Shown here: one piece after another, positions 35,609 through 45,748 of the stretch
Position numbering within the stretch: the stretch's first letter is position 1
Layout: each line of letters starts with the position of its first letter
Origin: Leptospira haakeii
GTDB lineage: Bacteria; Spirochaetota; Leptospiria; Leptospirales; Leptospiraceae
DNA: 64,000 bases
Assembly (NCBI RefSeq): GCF_002812045.1
Contig: NZ_NPEG01000014.1
Location: 19,020 to 83,019, forward strand
Reading direction: 5' to 3'
Notes under the pieces: model-generated
The model's input: only the letters and a program-made list of their open reading frames with translations
Database searches by the model: none
Told to the model about the DNA's origin: nothing
Translations under genes and position numbers: made by a program

Positions 35609-37109
35609 GTGCTCCTTTCGCGGAAGAAGTGAAGAATGGATTTCCTTTTGCCCAAATTTGTTCCAAGGAATCCTTGTTTAGATTTCCTATGGAATGTTTT
35701 TTAGAACCTGGAGTTTGTTTGCAGATAGAAACTTCTCCATTTGCGTTCAAATATATATCTCTGGAAATATGCCAGCAGAAGTCTCTGCCCAAAGGTGTCA
35801 GATCGGAGGCTCTGCGCTGAGGAAGAACATCCGAATAAGAATTATATTTTTGTAAAATGATTTCATATCCCTCTTTTTGGGCCTGCTCGTACCAGGAATC
35901 CAATTCAGGATCCACTTCTTGGATTTTTAGGAATTGAAGATGGATGGATGATTTTGGTAATACTTGGGAAACCGCCGACAGATTTTGTAAAACCTTGTCC
36001 ATATTGTCCTTTCCATAGAGCGCCGAATAAACCTTTTTATCTCTGGTAGTCAGGTTTACGATCAAGCTGACCTTCTTCTTTTCTTCTTCCTTTAAAGAAG
36101 AGAGTAATTTGATAAAGTCGGAAAGGTCACTGTATAAAGCGGATTCTATGAACAGTTCCTTTAGATTGGAGGATGCTAAAGTTTTTCGGACAAGCTCGGT
36201 AAATTGCGGATGGAGTGTAGGTTCTCCTAATCCACCAAAACATACACTATAAGGGAGCCCTAGATTTTCCGCCTGAGATAAAAGTTTATCTAAAATTTGA
36301 GGATCTAATTTTATATTATCTTCTTCCGGTTTCAGGTTTTGCCTTGGGCAAAAAATACATTCGTATTCGCAACCTCTGTATAATTCTACCTCGTAGTAGC
36401 TTGGAGCGGAGCGGAATATTTCAGGACGAGAAATTAGGAAGGATTGGATCTCATCATACTTCCAGTTTTCTTTTTCCTTTAAAAAAGAAGATAAGAGTCT
36501 GAAAGATCTAGGATTGTTTGCAGAGAAGTCCAATCTCCATTGTCTGAGGTCCGGAGAAGTATAAAAAATTTCAGTATCAAATTGGTTTATATTTTTTGCT
36601 AAGAAGTCTTGGGTTCCGCCCGAGTATTCTGCAGGTAAACTTCTTACAAATTCTCTGGAAAGAACTCTGGGCACAATACCAGGAGGAAGATTTTCAGAAT
36701 AAGAATACTGGGCCAAATACTTTTCATGACGAAGGATCAATTCTTTCGTAAGTGTCGGATCCATCATGGGTGCAAATCCATCGAAAACCAAAAAACAGGT
36801 TTCGTCCCATTCTGGATCTCCTGTTCTGGAAGAAGGAAGAATGTCGCAGATCTTGGAGAAAAATTCGGCTTCTGATCCGGATTCTATAATTATAAAATCA
36901 GAATATTCTAATTGGGTGCCGATCTTTTCGGATTCTTCTGGAGTCCAGATTCTTCTATTGGAATATACAGGGATTCCTTTTAAAACGGAAGATAGTTTCT
37001 TAAGTGTAAGTTCTAAATAACGAAGTTGATTCGGTTGATCTATATTTCCTTTTACGGAAATAAGATCTTCTTTTAGATAAAATACGATAGCTTGGGGAGG
37101 ATATTTCAT
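35550..37109 (-). CDS. spiro-SPASM radical SAM protein
   Basis: 519 aa. Residues 1-235 form a nucleotidyltransferase-like domain without a strict catalytic motif; about 240-420 are a radical SAM core with C-x3-C-x2-C at Cys247, Cys251, Cys254; the C-terminal SPASM region has Cys445, Cys463, Cys508 and Cys511 for an auxiliary cluster. This architecture corresponds to the spirochaete family named spiro-SPASM, whose substrate is unknown. SPASM enzymes modify peptides or carbohydrates by radical chemistry. The overlapping downstream SpsF/PseG-like gene points to a sugar or protein-glycan substrate. It starts 39 nt after the SurA-like gene. Confidence 0.8.
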   Translation of the reverse strand: MKYPPQAIVFYLKEDLISVKGNIDQPNQLRYLELTLKKLSSVLKGIPVYSNRRIWTPEESEKIGTQLEYSDFIIIESGSEAEFFSKICDILPSSRTGDPEWDETCFLVFDGFAPMMDPTLTKELILRHEKYLAQYSYSENLPPGIVPRVLSREFVRSLPAEYSGGTQDFLAKNINQFDTEIFYTSPDLRQWRLDFSANNPRSFRLLSSFLKEKENWKYDEIQSFLISRPEIFRSAPSYYEVELYRGCEYECIFCPRQNLKPEEDNIKLDPQILDKLLSQAENLGLPYSVCFGGLGEPTLHPQFTELVRKTLASSNLKELFIESALYSDLSDFIKLLSSLKEEEKKKVSLIVNLTTRDKKVYSALYGKDNMDKVLQNLSAVSQVLPKSSIHLQFLKIQEVDPELDSWYEQAQKEGYEIILQKYNSYSDVLPQRRASDLTPLGRDFCWHISRDIYLNANGEVSICKQTPGSKKHSIGNLNKDSLEQIWAKGNPFFTSSAKGAHESIPAPCLSCDEWYTFNA

Positions 37110-37148
37110 ATTTTAATCTTGGATCCGTTCCGTTTTGGATTTCCGGAC

Positions 37149-38204
37149 TTAATCCAAGTTCAAGGTTTCTTGTTGGTCCGGGATCTTATTCTCTTTTTTA
37201 TAAACTTCGTCGAAGATCTGTATCGGCACAGTGGACCTGGATTCTCTTACCCATTTTATAAAATTTTCGTCTTCTTTTTCACGACCAAGAAGATTTATAA
37301 TCCCTTGGCGTACGTTTTCTAAAGGAGTCGGCCTTTTACCTTCTACCTTAACGATACAATAACGTTTTCTTTCGTCCCTGAATACTTCCGAAACTGAACC
37401 GACAGGGACACTAGACAATGCCACAGCAACGGAACGATTCGTTTTATATAATTCGAAAGAAGAGACCCAATCCATAAGTCCTTTTCTGGCTCTTAAGTTT
37501 GTATCCGTATTTCTAGGAGAACCGGCAATTAAACTGAAGGATGCTGGATCAGATAGAACATTCTTTTTGATCTCGGTTGCTTCTTTGTGGATCCTGGATT
37601 CTTCCGTGATGGAATCATTAGTAGGAGAAATTGCGATCTGTCTGTATTGAACTTCGAATCCCACCTTCTCTCTATTCTGAGCGTACCAGGAGCGGATATC
37701 CTTATCGGAAGGCGGATGGTTCGGCACCTTGTATTGCATTAACTGAGTTTTTTTGATCTGGTAAGGAAGTTCCGTATACCAAAGTTCGTAAGACATTCCG
37801 GAGCTGGACTCAACCGCTTTTTCGAATTGTTTACGGGAAGTAATCCCCATAAACTCCATTCTTTTTTCGATCTCACTCTCTAATCTTTTTTCATTCACTT
37901 GGATGGATTCATCTTCTGCAATTGAATCCACGACAGCTCTATCTATCAAAAAATCTATGATACGAGTGCGTAGAGATTTTCTCATGTCCTCGTTTTTGAG
38001 GTACTTGGTTAGTTTTTGGTATTTTTCCTGAGCGTCATCAAAATCCAAATCGCTAATGGATTGGCTTCCGACGGTAGCGATAATCTTATCTAGGGACTCG
38101 GCGGGACGGATCTCTGAAGTAAATATACTTAGAGAAAGTATACCGGAGAATAAGGCGAGTTTACGCGAAAATGAGGCTGAGGATTCGGGAAAAATTCCTA
38201 ACAC
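37149..38204 (-). CDS. SurA-like periplasmic chaperone/peptidyl-prolyl isomerase
   Basis: 351 aa from a GTG. The N-terminal hydrophobic signal ([12 protein letters not shown]) is followed by a SurA_N-type helical domain ([13 protein letters not shown], residues 39-170) and a degenerate PpiC/parvulin region (about 190-330, with V-Q-Y-R-Q-I-A-I-S and K-G-L-M-D-W-V). It likely chaperones outer-membrane proteins. The parvulin domain is weakly conserved, so isomerase activity is uncertain. Downstream of lysC by 30 nt, upstream of the SPASM gene. Confidence 0.75.
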   Translation of the reverse strand: MLGIFPESSASFSRKLALFSGILSLSIFTSEIRPAESLDKIIATVGSQSISDLDFDDAQEKYQKLTKYLKNEDMRKSLRTRIIDFLIDRAVVDSIAEDESIQVNEKRLESEIEKRMEFMGITSRKQFEKAVESSSGMSYELWYTELPYQIKKTQLMQYKVPNHPPSDKDIRSWYAQNREKVGFEVQYRQIAISPTNDSITEESRIHKEATEIKKNVLSDPASFSLIAGSPRNTDTNLRARKGLMDWVSSFELYKTNRSVAVALSSVPVGSVSEVFRDERKRYCIVKVEGKRPTPLENVRQGIINLLGREKEDENFIKWVRESRSTVPIQIFDEVYKKENKIPDQQETLNLD

Positions 38205-38234
38205 AGGGAAAGGATGTTCCCGATCCTCTCTTGT

Positions 38235-39458
38235 TCAACCGTTTTTCGAAAGCCCGAATGTTTCGTGGATCTTGTTTACGGCAGTTTCTGCGTGAATTCT
38301 TGGGATTACGCAGGATATTTTGATCTCTGAAGTGGAGATCATTTCAATATTGATCTCTTTTTCCGCTAAAGCTTTGAACATTTGAGCGGCTACCCCTACA
38401 TGGGATTTCATTCCGATCCCTACCGCAGAAACGATAGAAATTTCCTCATTGATTTCCGGCTTTTTAGCTCCCTGAGAATTAGAAAAAGATTCCAAGATCG
38501 GAAGAGCCTGAACCAGGTCTTTTTTAGGGACTGTGAAAGAGATAGTGTTTCTTCCATTATAAGGAGAAGACTGAACGATCACATCTACTAAGATATCTTT
38601 AGAGCTTAAGTCTCCAAATAGAACTGCTGCGAGTCCTGGTTTGTCAGGAACATCTGCGATCGTAATTCTGGCTTGGTCGTTCTTTGCGGTCACTCCGCTT
38701 ACTTTCAATTTTTCCATAATTTTGTCCTCGTTTACAACCAAAGTCCCCGGATTATTATTAAAGCTGGAACGTACATGAATTACCACATCGTAGTTCATTC
38801 CCAATTCAACACTTCTGGAATGAAGAACCCCAGCGCCAAGGCTTGCGAGTTCCAACATTTCTTCATAAGTAATTTGAGAATGTTTAGTGGCTTGGGGAAC
38901 CACTCTTGGGTCCGCAGTATAAACTCCGTCCACATCAGTATAAATTTCACATTCTTTTGCACCAAGTACAGCAGCTAACGCTACCGCAGAAGTATCAGAA
39001 CCACCTCTTCCTAGAGTAGTGATATTCTCATTCTGGTCTATCCCTTGGAATCCAGCTACGATCACGACATTCCCTTCGTTTAACGCTGCATCAATTCTGG
39101 AACGATCCACTCCTTGGATCTTTGCATTGGAGAAGTTCCCATCAGTGATCATTTTGATCTGAGAACCTGTGAATGATTTTGCAGGAACTCCTGCTTCCCA
39201 AAGAGCCATTGCAAGTAGAGCGATAGAAACTTGCTCTCCTGTAGACAATAACATGTCCATCTCTCTCTTAGGAGGATTTTTGGTGATCTTATCGGCCAGA
39301 TCCACTAGCTCGTCCGTCGTATGGCCCATTGCCGAAACGACTACGACAACATGGTTGCCTTCTTCATGATAACGTTTGATTCTACCGGCTACGTTCCGGA
39401 TGCGATCAGGAGATCCTACAGATGTTCCCCCGTACTTTTGAACGATTATGTTTGCCAT
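38235..39458 (-). CDS. lysC: aspartate kinase
   Basis: 407 aa, monofunctional. The start is the classic [10 protein letters not shown], with [10 protein letters not shown] and [11 protein letters not shown] in the amino-acid kinase domain, then two ACT domains (about 260-400). It phosphorylates aspartate at the head of Lys/Thr/Met and diaminopimelate synthesis, with feedback control via ACT domains. Its start overlaps, on the other strand, the extreme 5' end that would be needed for the longest symporter frame. Confidence 0.95.
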   Translation of the reverse strand: MANIIVQKYGGTSVGSPDRIRNVAGRIKRYHEEGNHVVVVVSAMGHTTDELVDLADKITKNPPKREMDMLLSTGEQVSIALLAMALWEAGVPAKSFTGSQIKMITDGNFSNAKIQGVDRSRIDAALNEGNVVIVAGFQGIDQNENITTLGRGGSDTSAVALAAVLGAKECEIYTDVDGVYTADPRVVPQATKHSQITYEEMLELASLGAGVLHSRSVELGMNYDVVIHVRSSFNNNPGTLVVNEDKIMEKLKVSGVTAKNDQARITIADVPDKPGLAAVLFGDLSSKDILVDVIVQSSPYNGRNTISFTVPKKDLVQALPILESFSNSQGAKKPEINEEISIVSAVGIGMKSHVGVAAQMFKALAEKEINIEMISTSEIKISCVIPRIHAETAVNKIHETFGLSKNG

Positions 39459-39597
39459 CGCTGCCTACCATCTTTTTGGGCTCGGGGCGGGGATCAAGAT
39501 AAATCAAATCCGGAAGGCGGGAAAGAATCCTTGTTTTCAAGGAAAGTCGGCCGATCTTTATGGAGAGTTCTCCCTACTTTGGGAGAAGGGGGCCCCC

Positions 39598-41418
39598 ATT
39601 TTTTCTCCTATCGATTGGTATCTAATCTTAGCTTATATCATTTTCGCTTTTTCGGCAGGGCTTCTTCTTTCCTCTAAGGCCGGAGAAAGTTTGAGTTCCT
39701 ACTTCGTCGCAGACAGAAAACTTCCTTGGTGGTGGCTCGGAACTTCTATGGTTGCTACGACCTTTGCGGCGGATACTCCATTGGTTATCACCGGAATGGT
39801 TGCATTGGATGGTGTAGGTGGGAACTGGCTTTGGTGGAGCTGGGCGATCGGTTATTTGATCATTACTGTATTCTTTGCAGCTTCCTGGAGAAAGGCAGAA
39901 GTTCTTACGGATGTAGAATTTGTAGAATTAAGATATTCCGGAACAGGTGCGGCAATCCTAAGAGCTTCGAAGGCATTCTTCTTAAGTATTCTATTTAATT
40001 CCATCATCTTGGGCTGGGTCTTTAAGGCAATGTCCAAGATTACCGCTCCTTTTTTGGATTGGAATGTATTACTTGGCGCAGAGGTATTCAGATCCATTTC
40101 CGATGTTTGGCCGAGCTTTTTAATATTAGGAGATTTGAATACTACACTTACTGTCCTTATTCTTTTCTCGGTTGTAGTATTCTATAGTAGTATGGGTGGG
40201 ATCCAAGGTGTGATCTTGACAGACTTATTCCAATTTGCTTTAGGAATAGGCGGTGCAATCGTATTTGCGATCTTTGCAATCCAATATGTGGGCGGATTAG
40301 AAGGACTATATTCCAAATTAGAAACATTGTATCCGGGAAAATCGGAATCTATCATTTCTTTTTGGCCAAGGATAGGCGAAGAAGAACATGGACTTCCTCT
40401 TCAAGTTTTTCTAATATTTATCGGAGTTCAATGGTGGATCCAATATCATTCGGATGGATCCGGATACTTGGCCCAAAGATTACATACTGCCAAAACCCCT
40501 AAGGATGCGGAATTAGGTTCTCTTTGGTTTAATATTGCAAACTTTATTTTACGCACCTGGCCTTGGGTTTTAACGGGACTTGTATGTTTAGTCGTATTCC
40601 CTTTACATGATGCGGATCTATTTCAAGCAGAGGGTATAGTTGTTCAATCAGATAGAGAGATAGCTTATCCTGTTCTTATGAAGATCGTTTTGCCTGCTGG
40701 ATGTTTGGGATTGGTGTTCGTAAGTTTGATGGCAGCTTTTATGTCCACTGCAGACACTCATATCAACTGGGGTGCCAGTTATCTGGTGAACGATCTATAT
40801 TTACGGTTTCTAAAACCGAATGCCGGAAATAAAGAAACCGTCATCGCGGGAAGGATCGCTGTGGTTTTGATGGCAGGGATCGCGATCTTAGTTGCAACTC
40901 AGATGAATTCTATTGCATCCGCTTGGAAATTTTTCTTAGCAATGGCTTCGGGTTTGGGGCTGCCACAGATCTTAAGATGGATCTGGTGGAGGACAAATGC
41001 CTGGACAGAATTGTCAGGAATGGGAACTGCATTAGCTCTTTCATTAATATTATATAAAGTATATCCAGATGCAAATGCAGATTACCTTCTGTTCTTTACC
41101 GCTCTAGGAAGTGTGATCGTTTCTATTTTAGTAACCTTTATGACTGCTCCCGTTCCGGATAAAGTATTGGATGCATTTGTAGCCAAATTACAACCTTTCG
41201 GATTCTGGGGGAAATGGGGTGGGGTTTCTGCCCGTAAAAAATTCTATTCCAGGATTCGGATCTGGTTATTGGCGATCTTCTCCTTATATGCTTGGCTTTT
41301 CGGAATAGGGTATATTCTACAATTGAAATATACCCTAGGAGTTGTTTTCCTTATCTTCGGAATAATTTCAGGACTTATAGTCTTGAAGTTATGGGAAAAG
41401 AAGGATTCAGTTTCCTAA
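39598..41418 (+). CDS. sodium:solute symporter family transporter
   Basis: 606 aa if translation starts at ATT 39598. The longest frame starts at ATG 39448, but that ATG lies inside the divergent lysC start region and its first 50 codons do not look like SSF protein. GGGAGAAGGGGG (39581-39592) lies 5 nt before ATT 39598, after which the true first membrane helix begins (I-D-W-Y-L-I-L-A-Y). About 13 spans follow, with the SSF core ([43 protein letters not shown]). It imports an unidentified solute with Na+. Confidence 0.8.
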   Translation: MFSPIDWYLILAYIIFAFSAGLLLSSKAGESLSSYFVADRKLPWWWLGTSMVATTFAADTPLVITGMVALDGVGGNWLWWSWAIGYLIITVFFAASWRKAEVLTDVEFVELRYSGTGAAILRASKAFFLSILFNSIILGWVFKAMSKITAPFLDWNVLLGAEVFRSISDVWPSFLILGDLNTTLTVLILFSVVVFYSSMGGIQGVILTDLFQFALGIGGAIVFAIFAIQYVGGLEGLYSKLETLYPGKSESIISFWPRIGEEEHGLPLQVFLIFIGVQWWIQYHSDGSGYLAQRLHTAKTPKDAELGSLWFNIANFILRTWPWVLTGLVCLVVFPLHDADLFQAEGIVVQSDREIAYPVLMKIVLPAGCLGLVFVSLMAAFMSTADTHINWGASYLVNDLYLRFLKPNAGNKETVIAGRIAVVLMAGIAILVATQMNSIASAWKFFLAMASGLGLPQILRWIWWRTNAWTELSGMGTALALSLILYKVYPDANADYLLFFTALGSVIVSILVTFMTAPVPDKVLDAFVAKLQPFGFWGKWGGVSARKKFYSRIRIWLLAIFSLYAWLFGIGYILQLKYTLGVVFLIFGIISGLIVLKLWEKKDSVS

Positions 41419-41824
41419 TATAAATAGTCTTTTTGACGATTGCAATTTTGTGCTCGGCCGGATCTAAAACTTCTATAAAATAGATCCGGATTGTTTTCTT
41501 TTTAATTCTACATTCTTCTTGGATGGATTTAATATCTTCAGGAAATACTTCTATTTTCACTATCAGATCTTGATTACTAACTTTTAGAAAATCAATCTCT
41601 GCTTTAGTATCTAAAACAAGATATTCGGAACCCAAATTTTCAGAAAGTGAAAATACATATAAAGGATCTACGAATGCATAAATTGCTCCTCCGAAATGAA
41701 GTCCATTATAATCTTTAGTTTTATGTCAAATTAAATGAGTCTGTTTGGATTCGGAACCTTTACCGAGTTGAAATAGCAGATTGGGTCCTTTTGGCGATTT
41801 GATTACAATTCTAAGGTTTTGGGG
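41375..41824 (-). pseudogene. decayed DUF4442 thioesterase-like gene
   Basis: A reverse-strand frame runs from 41824 to 41375 with one internal TGA at 41726-41728. After that stop the translation (G-L-H-F-G-G-A-I-Y-A-F-V-D-P-L-Y-V-F, then L-D-T-K-A-E-I-D-F-L-K, ending T-I-Y-I-R-K-L-N) matches the DUF4442 pattern of the intact gene at 3001-3540. Before the stop, about 30 residues in the same frame are weakly consistent, and no N-terminal start is evident. It overlaps the symporter 3' end by 44 nt. It looks like a truncated, stop-containing relic. Confidence 0.65.
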
Positions 41825-41872
41825 TTAGAAACCTGTTCAGATCGGAGAGAAAAAAAGCTTTTCACCTCAGGG

Positions 41873-41926
41873 CTTTCCGGCCAGTAAGATACGTTCCCGG
41901 AAAGAAAATCCGAGATTCTTCTCGGA
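41873..41926 (+). promoter_or_regulatory. two-hairpin 5' leader of the BASS transporter gene
   Basis: Two perfect stems stand in tandem: CTTTCCGG/CCGGAAAG (41873-41880 with 41897-41904, 16-nt loop) and TCCGAGA/TCTCGGA (41909-41915 with 41920-41926, loop TTCT), only 4 nt apart and 41 nt before the transporter ATG. No known riboswitch consensus was recognised. Confidence 0.45.
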
Positions 41927-41967
41927 GATAAAAATAATAAAACAGGTGTTATGTTAAGGAGAGAATC

Positions 41968-42849
41968 ATGCAATTAGGTGCAGTCGAAAAGGGGCTACTT
42001 CCGGCTCTTTTGGCAATCGTAATGCTCGGAATGGGTTTCGGGCTAGCAATCGGAGACTTTAAACGGATTTTTACAACTCCTCTCCAAACTTTGGTCGGTA
42101 CTTTGGGTCATTTTGTAATCATGCCTTTGGCTGCTTACGCTGTTGTATTGATTTTAGGTTTAGAATACGAACTTGCGTTAGGCGTCATTCTTGTAGGATC
42201 CTGTCCTAGCGGAACTACTTCCAATTTGATCAATTATCTGGCAAAGGGTGACGTCGCTCTTGCAGTTGTGATCACAGCACTTTCTACACTTCTTTGTCCT
42301 TTGCTAACTCCTATCATAGTTACATTTTTCGGTTCCTTATTGGACCCAACCGGCGCAAGTGTAATGCAGATCTCCTTTGTAGAGATGCTCAAGACTGTTG
42401 TAGTGATTATAGTACTTCCGATTTCCATAGGTATGGCCGTAAAACATAAGTTCCCTAATTTCGCTCAAAAGATTGAAACTCCTTATAAGATATTCTCCAT
42501 ATTGTTTTTAGTTTTCGTAGTTGCATTTGTAACTTATAAAAACAGAGACAATTTTATTGAGATGGTTCTTTTGGTTGGACTTGCTGTTATTCTTCATAAC
42601 TCTTTCGGATTTATAGCAGGTTATTTTTTCCCTAAATTATTAGGGATTGCGGAGAAGCAGGCGAGAACAATCTCTATCGAAGTTGCGATCCAGAACACTA
42701 CTCTGGGTATGACTCTTGCGATACAATTTTTTGGTCCTAAGGTAGCGCTTCCTTCCGCGATCTTCAGTATTTGGATGTACATCGCAGGAATTGCAATGGC
42801 TCTTTTCTGGGGTTATGTGGTTCCACTTAAAGAAGAGAAAGTAGCTTAA
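41968..42849 (+). CDS. bile acid:sodium symporter (BASS) family transporter
   Basis: 293 aa with about nine to ten membrane spans. The core G-S-C-P-S-G-T-T-S-N-L-I-N-Y-L-A-K-G-D-V-A-L and the later V-A-I-Q-N-T-T-L-G-M-T-L-A motif are the BASS cation-binding crossover features. In bacteria, members move small organic anions such as bile acids, pantoate or keto acids with Na+; the substrate is undetermined. AAGGAGAGAATC precedes the ATG and a structured leader lies upstream. Convergent with the pectinacetylesterase-like gene. Confidence 0.9.
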   Translation: MQLGAVEKGLLPALLAIVMLGMGFGLAIGDFKRIFTTPLQTLVGTLGHFVIMPLAAYAVVLILGLEYELALGVILVGSCPSGTTSNLINYLAKGDVALAVVITALSTLLCPLLTPIIVTFFGSLLDPTGASVMQISFVEMLKTVVVIIVLPISIGMAVKHKFPNFAQKIETPYKIFSILFLVFVVAFVTYKNRDNFIEMVLLVGLAVILHNSFGFIAGYFFPKLLGIAEKQARTISIEVAIQNTTLGMTLAIQFFGPKVALPSAIFSIWMYIAGIAMALFWGYVVPLKEEKVA

Positions 42850-42866
42850 GAGAAGGATGAAAAAAG

Positions 42867-42890
42867 GAAGGCGGTAATATCACCGCCTTC
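42867..42890 (-). terminator. intrinsic terminator of the pectinacetylesterase-like gene
   Basis: GAAGGCGGT (42867-42875) and ACCGCCTTC (42882-42890) form a 9-bp stem with a 6-nt loop; the reverse strand then reads CTTTTTTC. It is 12 nt past the reverse-strand stop and may also stop transcription of the BASS gene. Confidence 0.75.
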
Positions 42891-42901
42891 TCCGAGAGAG
42901 A

Positions 42902-44311
42902 TTATAGTAGAAGATTAACTAACGCGAACCAGAAATTCGTTACGTTTGCATCATTCGGATTCACACTTTCAAAGAAACTTCTGAAAGTAGAACTTCCTAA
43001 CAGATAATCATTGATGAAAGTCCCGAGTGTAATTCCGGTATTTTCAATCTCCGTTCCCGTAAATTCTACGATAGAAGTACAATGGCTTTCGTTTATACTT
43101 CTATAATACGGTATAAAATATTCTAGGTTCGGATATCTATCGTATTGAGCCTTTAAATTCTCAATGTCCTGGGCCCAAAGAGTGGAAATGATATATTCCT
43201 TATCCGCAGGATTGTTTTCGTCCAATCCGTAGAATCTTGCATAAGAATACATGGAATAATTAGCATCTCTTCTAAATAAAGTGATCGCCAATTTATCATT
43301 CGGATACTTTTGAGCAAGGGCTTCGCTGATCTTTCCATAATCCGCACGAATATCTACGGAAGGAAAATCAGGTTGAGCTTTACTTATAAAATACTCAGTA
43401 TTCCAAGCCTCTTTGATCTTTTGCTGTAAAGGCCATTGGTTCCCAAATCCAGGAGCAGGGAAAATCGGGCCCGAATCATTCAATAGATAACTTTTAGAAG
43501 GACTTAAAGCTTTTCTAATGAAGTGATAATTGATCATGGAACCCGCTCCACCTGCACTACAGCCGGAGACCAACATCTCTTTTGGTTTATTGAAATTATT
43601 CTTTAACCAATTGATGACAAGTTCCATGTTCTTGGCACCTACGTGACGATAGGTGATTGGTGGATTTTGTCCGGTTGGATCTGAATAAGTTGCCACCTTA
43701 TTTCCCGCATACACATCTCCTGTGCAATATGGAATGAACACTTTGTTCCAATTAGAAGTTTTAACGTTTTGTCCAGTAGGATGGTTTCTTAATATGATCG
43801 GAGAGATCACAGCGTTCGGACTTCCGCCAGGAACATTCGGATCTATAAATGCTCCGAAGTTCATATGGTTATCAGGAATACCGTTAGGGTTGGCTGCTCC
43901 CCTGATACCTGTTTGTCCAGTGCAACTTTCGTAATCCCAACAGGCCCCTCCCGGTTCCATGTAAACCAATAGTCTGCTGGAATATCCTAAGATCCAGTCC
44001 AAGATCCCATCTGCACGATCTACGAATATTTTGTATGGTGTTCCATTACCGCATACAGCACCCGGAATATAGACCACATCGTAAGATCCATAGACAACAC
44101 TCGTGAGATCGTCCAAAATATTTTGGGCGTTTGGATCTGTGTTGTCTAACCCTGCCAGATTACCTGTTCCCTTCTCCGGGGTTTCTAATAGCCCTCCTAA
44201 TAAAGCCAGGTCTTGAGTATTGTTCGTATTTTGGTCCGGACTACAGTAGAATGACGTTACGGATAACGCTAGTACTATTCCTCCCAACCAAATTCTCTTC
44301 ACATCTTTCAT
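42902..44311 (-). CDS. pectinacetylesterase/Notum-like lipoprotein
   Basis: 469 aa. The signal ends S-V-T-S-F-Y-C (Cys23), a relaxed lipobox. The mature part shows the pectinacetylesterase-family hydrolase pattern: Y-M-E-P-G-G-A-C-W-D (oxyanion region with paired cysteines), W-N-K-V-F-I-P-Y-C-T-G-D, and the nucleophile elbow V-S-G-C-S-A-G-G-A-G-S near residue 250. The family includes plant pectin deacetylases and animal Notum, a lipid deacylase, so the leptospiral substrate is open. It is probably surface or periplasmic. Followed by a strong terminator. Confidence 0.8.
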   Translation of the reverse strand: MKDVKRIWLGGIVLALSVTSFYCSPDQNTNNTQDLALLGGLLETPEKGTGNLAGLDNTDPNAQNILDDLTSVVYGSYDVVYIPGAVCGNGTPYKIFVDRADGILDWILGYSSRLLVYMEPGGACWDYESCTGQTGIRGAANPNGIPDNHMNFGAFIDPNVPGGSPNAVISPIILRNHPTGQNVKTSNWNKVFIPYCTGDVYAGNKVATYSDPTGQNPPITYRHVGAKNMELVINWLKNNFNKPKEMLVSGCSAGGAGSMINYHFIRKALSPSKSYLLNDSGPIFPAPGFGNQWPLQQKIKEAWNTEYFISKAQPDFPSVDIRADYGKISEALAQKYPNDKLAITLFRRDANYSMYSYARFYGLDENNPADKEYIISTLWAQDIENLKAQYDRYPNLEYFIPYYRSINESHCTSIVEFTGTEIENTGITLGTFINDYLLGSSTFRSFFESVNPNDANVTNFWFALVNLLL

Positions 44312-44338
44312 TTTGATTTGCCTCCAGTTCTTAACTCC

Positions 44339-45748
44339 CTATTTCGCTTTTGATTGCGGAAATTCTAATATCACTTGGGCTCCTCCGAGTGTTTCGGAGT
44401 TACCTAAGCGGATACGTATCCCCATTCTATCTAATAACTTTTTAGCCAATGCGAGTCCGATCCCGCTGGAGGATTCGGCTCCTGTAGGTTTTGCGGAAAG
44501 GATGGAGAATTCCCTAAACATATCTTTTTCGTCTTCGGGCTGGAATCCAGGTCCTGAATCTTCTATTTTAATGATTAGAATTTTCTCATACATTTCCGAG
44601 ATGAGTTCACTTTTGAGAGAGATCTCCGAATTTTCGGGAGAGAATTTGGCGGCGTTACTTAATAGGTTATCGAATACTCTATACAGTATCTGAGGATTCG
44701 CTTGGAAATAGAAATTATACTCTGAAAGTTTATCTTCTATCTTTATATTTTTTGAAGTGAATAAGAAGTTTAGATTGCAGGTTACCGACTTTAATAATAG
44801 CTCCGGGTTTAATTTTGTGGTTTGGTTTTCGATTGTTTCCGCATCTCCGGAACTTGCGAGATATAGAACATCTTCGATAGATTCAAGAATTTTGCGAGAA
44901 GTTCTATCTATATGTTCTAAGATTTCAGGAGGGTCTGCATAAGAAGAGATAATCCTATTTGTGGGCGAAATATGACTCGGCTCTCTTGTATAAAGGCCTA
45001 CCAAACTTAAGATCCCCGTAACAGGGCTTTTTAGATCGTGGATCGCTATTCTTAAAATTTCAGATTTTTTAATCGATTCCATCACTAACTTTCTATTTAG
45101 ATCACGGATGGATTGTTCTTTATGAAATGAATTCACCTTAGTCAGAAAGCTGATCAAATCTAATAAAATAGTCATGACCATTGTGAAGAAAAAATTCTGG
45201 ATAAGAAATGATGAATTCTTTCCTAACCAGAACATAGCTGCGAGGAATACTGCGTAATTTGTGAAATAGATGAGCTTCTTAGTTTTATCAGGATAACGAA
45301 GAAGTACTGCGATGCCAAGTTGGGTAAATGCGAATAAAGAAATATCCGTCCCAAATTGGAAGATGAGCAGGTTCATTGCTGTTCCAGCGGAGGTTAAGAA
45401 TAAGGTTCCAGCTATTGTGAGCCATCTTCTTCCGTTTTCACTTTTTAGAATTGGAAAATTTAAAAGAGCAGTGAAAAGGAAACATCCCGGAATAAAGACT
45501 GAGTTATAGATTAAAAGAGGGAAATATCCTGAATTTTTTAGAAAGTCTGTCCAATCCAAAATCGCAAAAGGAATATAAACTACAAATAGAAATGGGAAAA
45601 GATATCTGAGTATTAAATATACTTCGAAGTAGGCGGACCGGATGAACTCTTCATTCCTTCTAACTTCTCTTAAGATCTGAAAATGTTTCTTTATAAATAA
45701 TATAAAGTTTTTGGTCCGAAACCGAATGGCAACGTAGAAATGTTTCAC
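44339..45748 (-). CDS. membrane sensor histidine kinase
   Basis: 469 aa. About five to six membrane spans (residues 45-205), then a HisKA-type H box with His237 (I-A-I-H-D-L-K-S-P) and an HATPase domain: N box N-A-A-K-F-S-P, G1 D-S-G-P-G-F, G2 G-I-G-L-A-L-A-K-K. No periplasmic sensor domain is evident, so sensing is probably within the membrane. Its start overlaps the stop of the LytTR regulator gene by 4 nt; they form one two-component operon. Confidence 0.88.
   Translation of the reverse strand: MKHFYVAIRFRTKNFILFIKKHFQILREVRRNEEFIRSAYFEVYLILRYLFPFLFVVYIPFAILDWTDFLKNSGYFPLLIYNSVFIPGCFLFTALLNFPILKSENGRRWLTIAGTLFLTSAGTAMNLLIFQFGTDISLFAFTQLGIAVLLRYPDKTKKLIYFTNYAVFLAAMFWLGKNSSFLIQNFFFTMVMTILLDLISFLTKVNSFHKEQSIRDLNRKLVMESIKKSEILRIAIHDLKSPVTGILSLVGLYTREPSHISPTNRIISSYADPPEILEHIDRTSRKILESIEDVLYLASSGDAETIENQTTKLNPELLLKSVTCNLNFLFTSKNIKIEDKLSEYNFYFQANPQILYRVFDNLLSNAAKFSPENSEISLKSELISEMYEKILIIKIEDSGPGFQPEDEKDMFREFSILSAKPTGAESSSGIGLALAKKLLDRMGIRIRLGNSETLGGAQVILEFPQSKAK

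Noticed and set aside
41830..41967. Known riboswitch (TPP, cobalamin, SAM, guanidine, fluoride) before the BASS gene
   Set aside because: None of the conserved core sequences I know is present; kept only as an unassigned structured leader.
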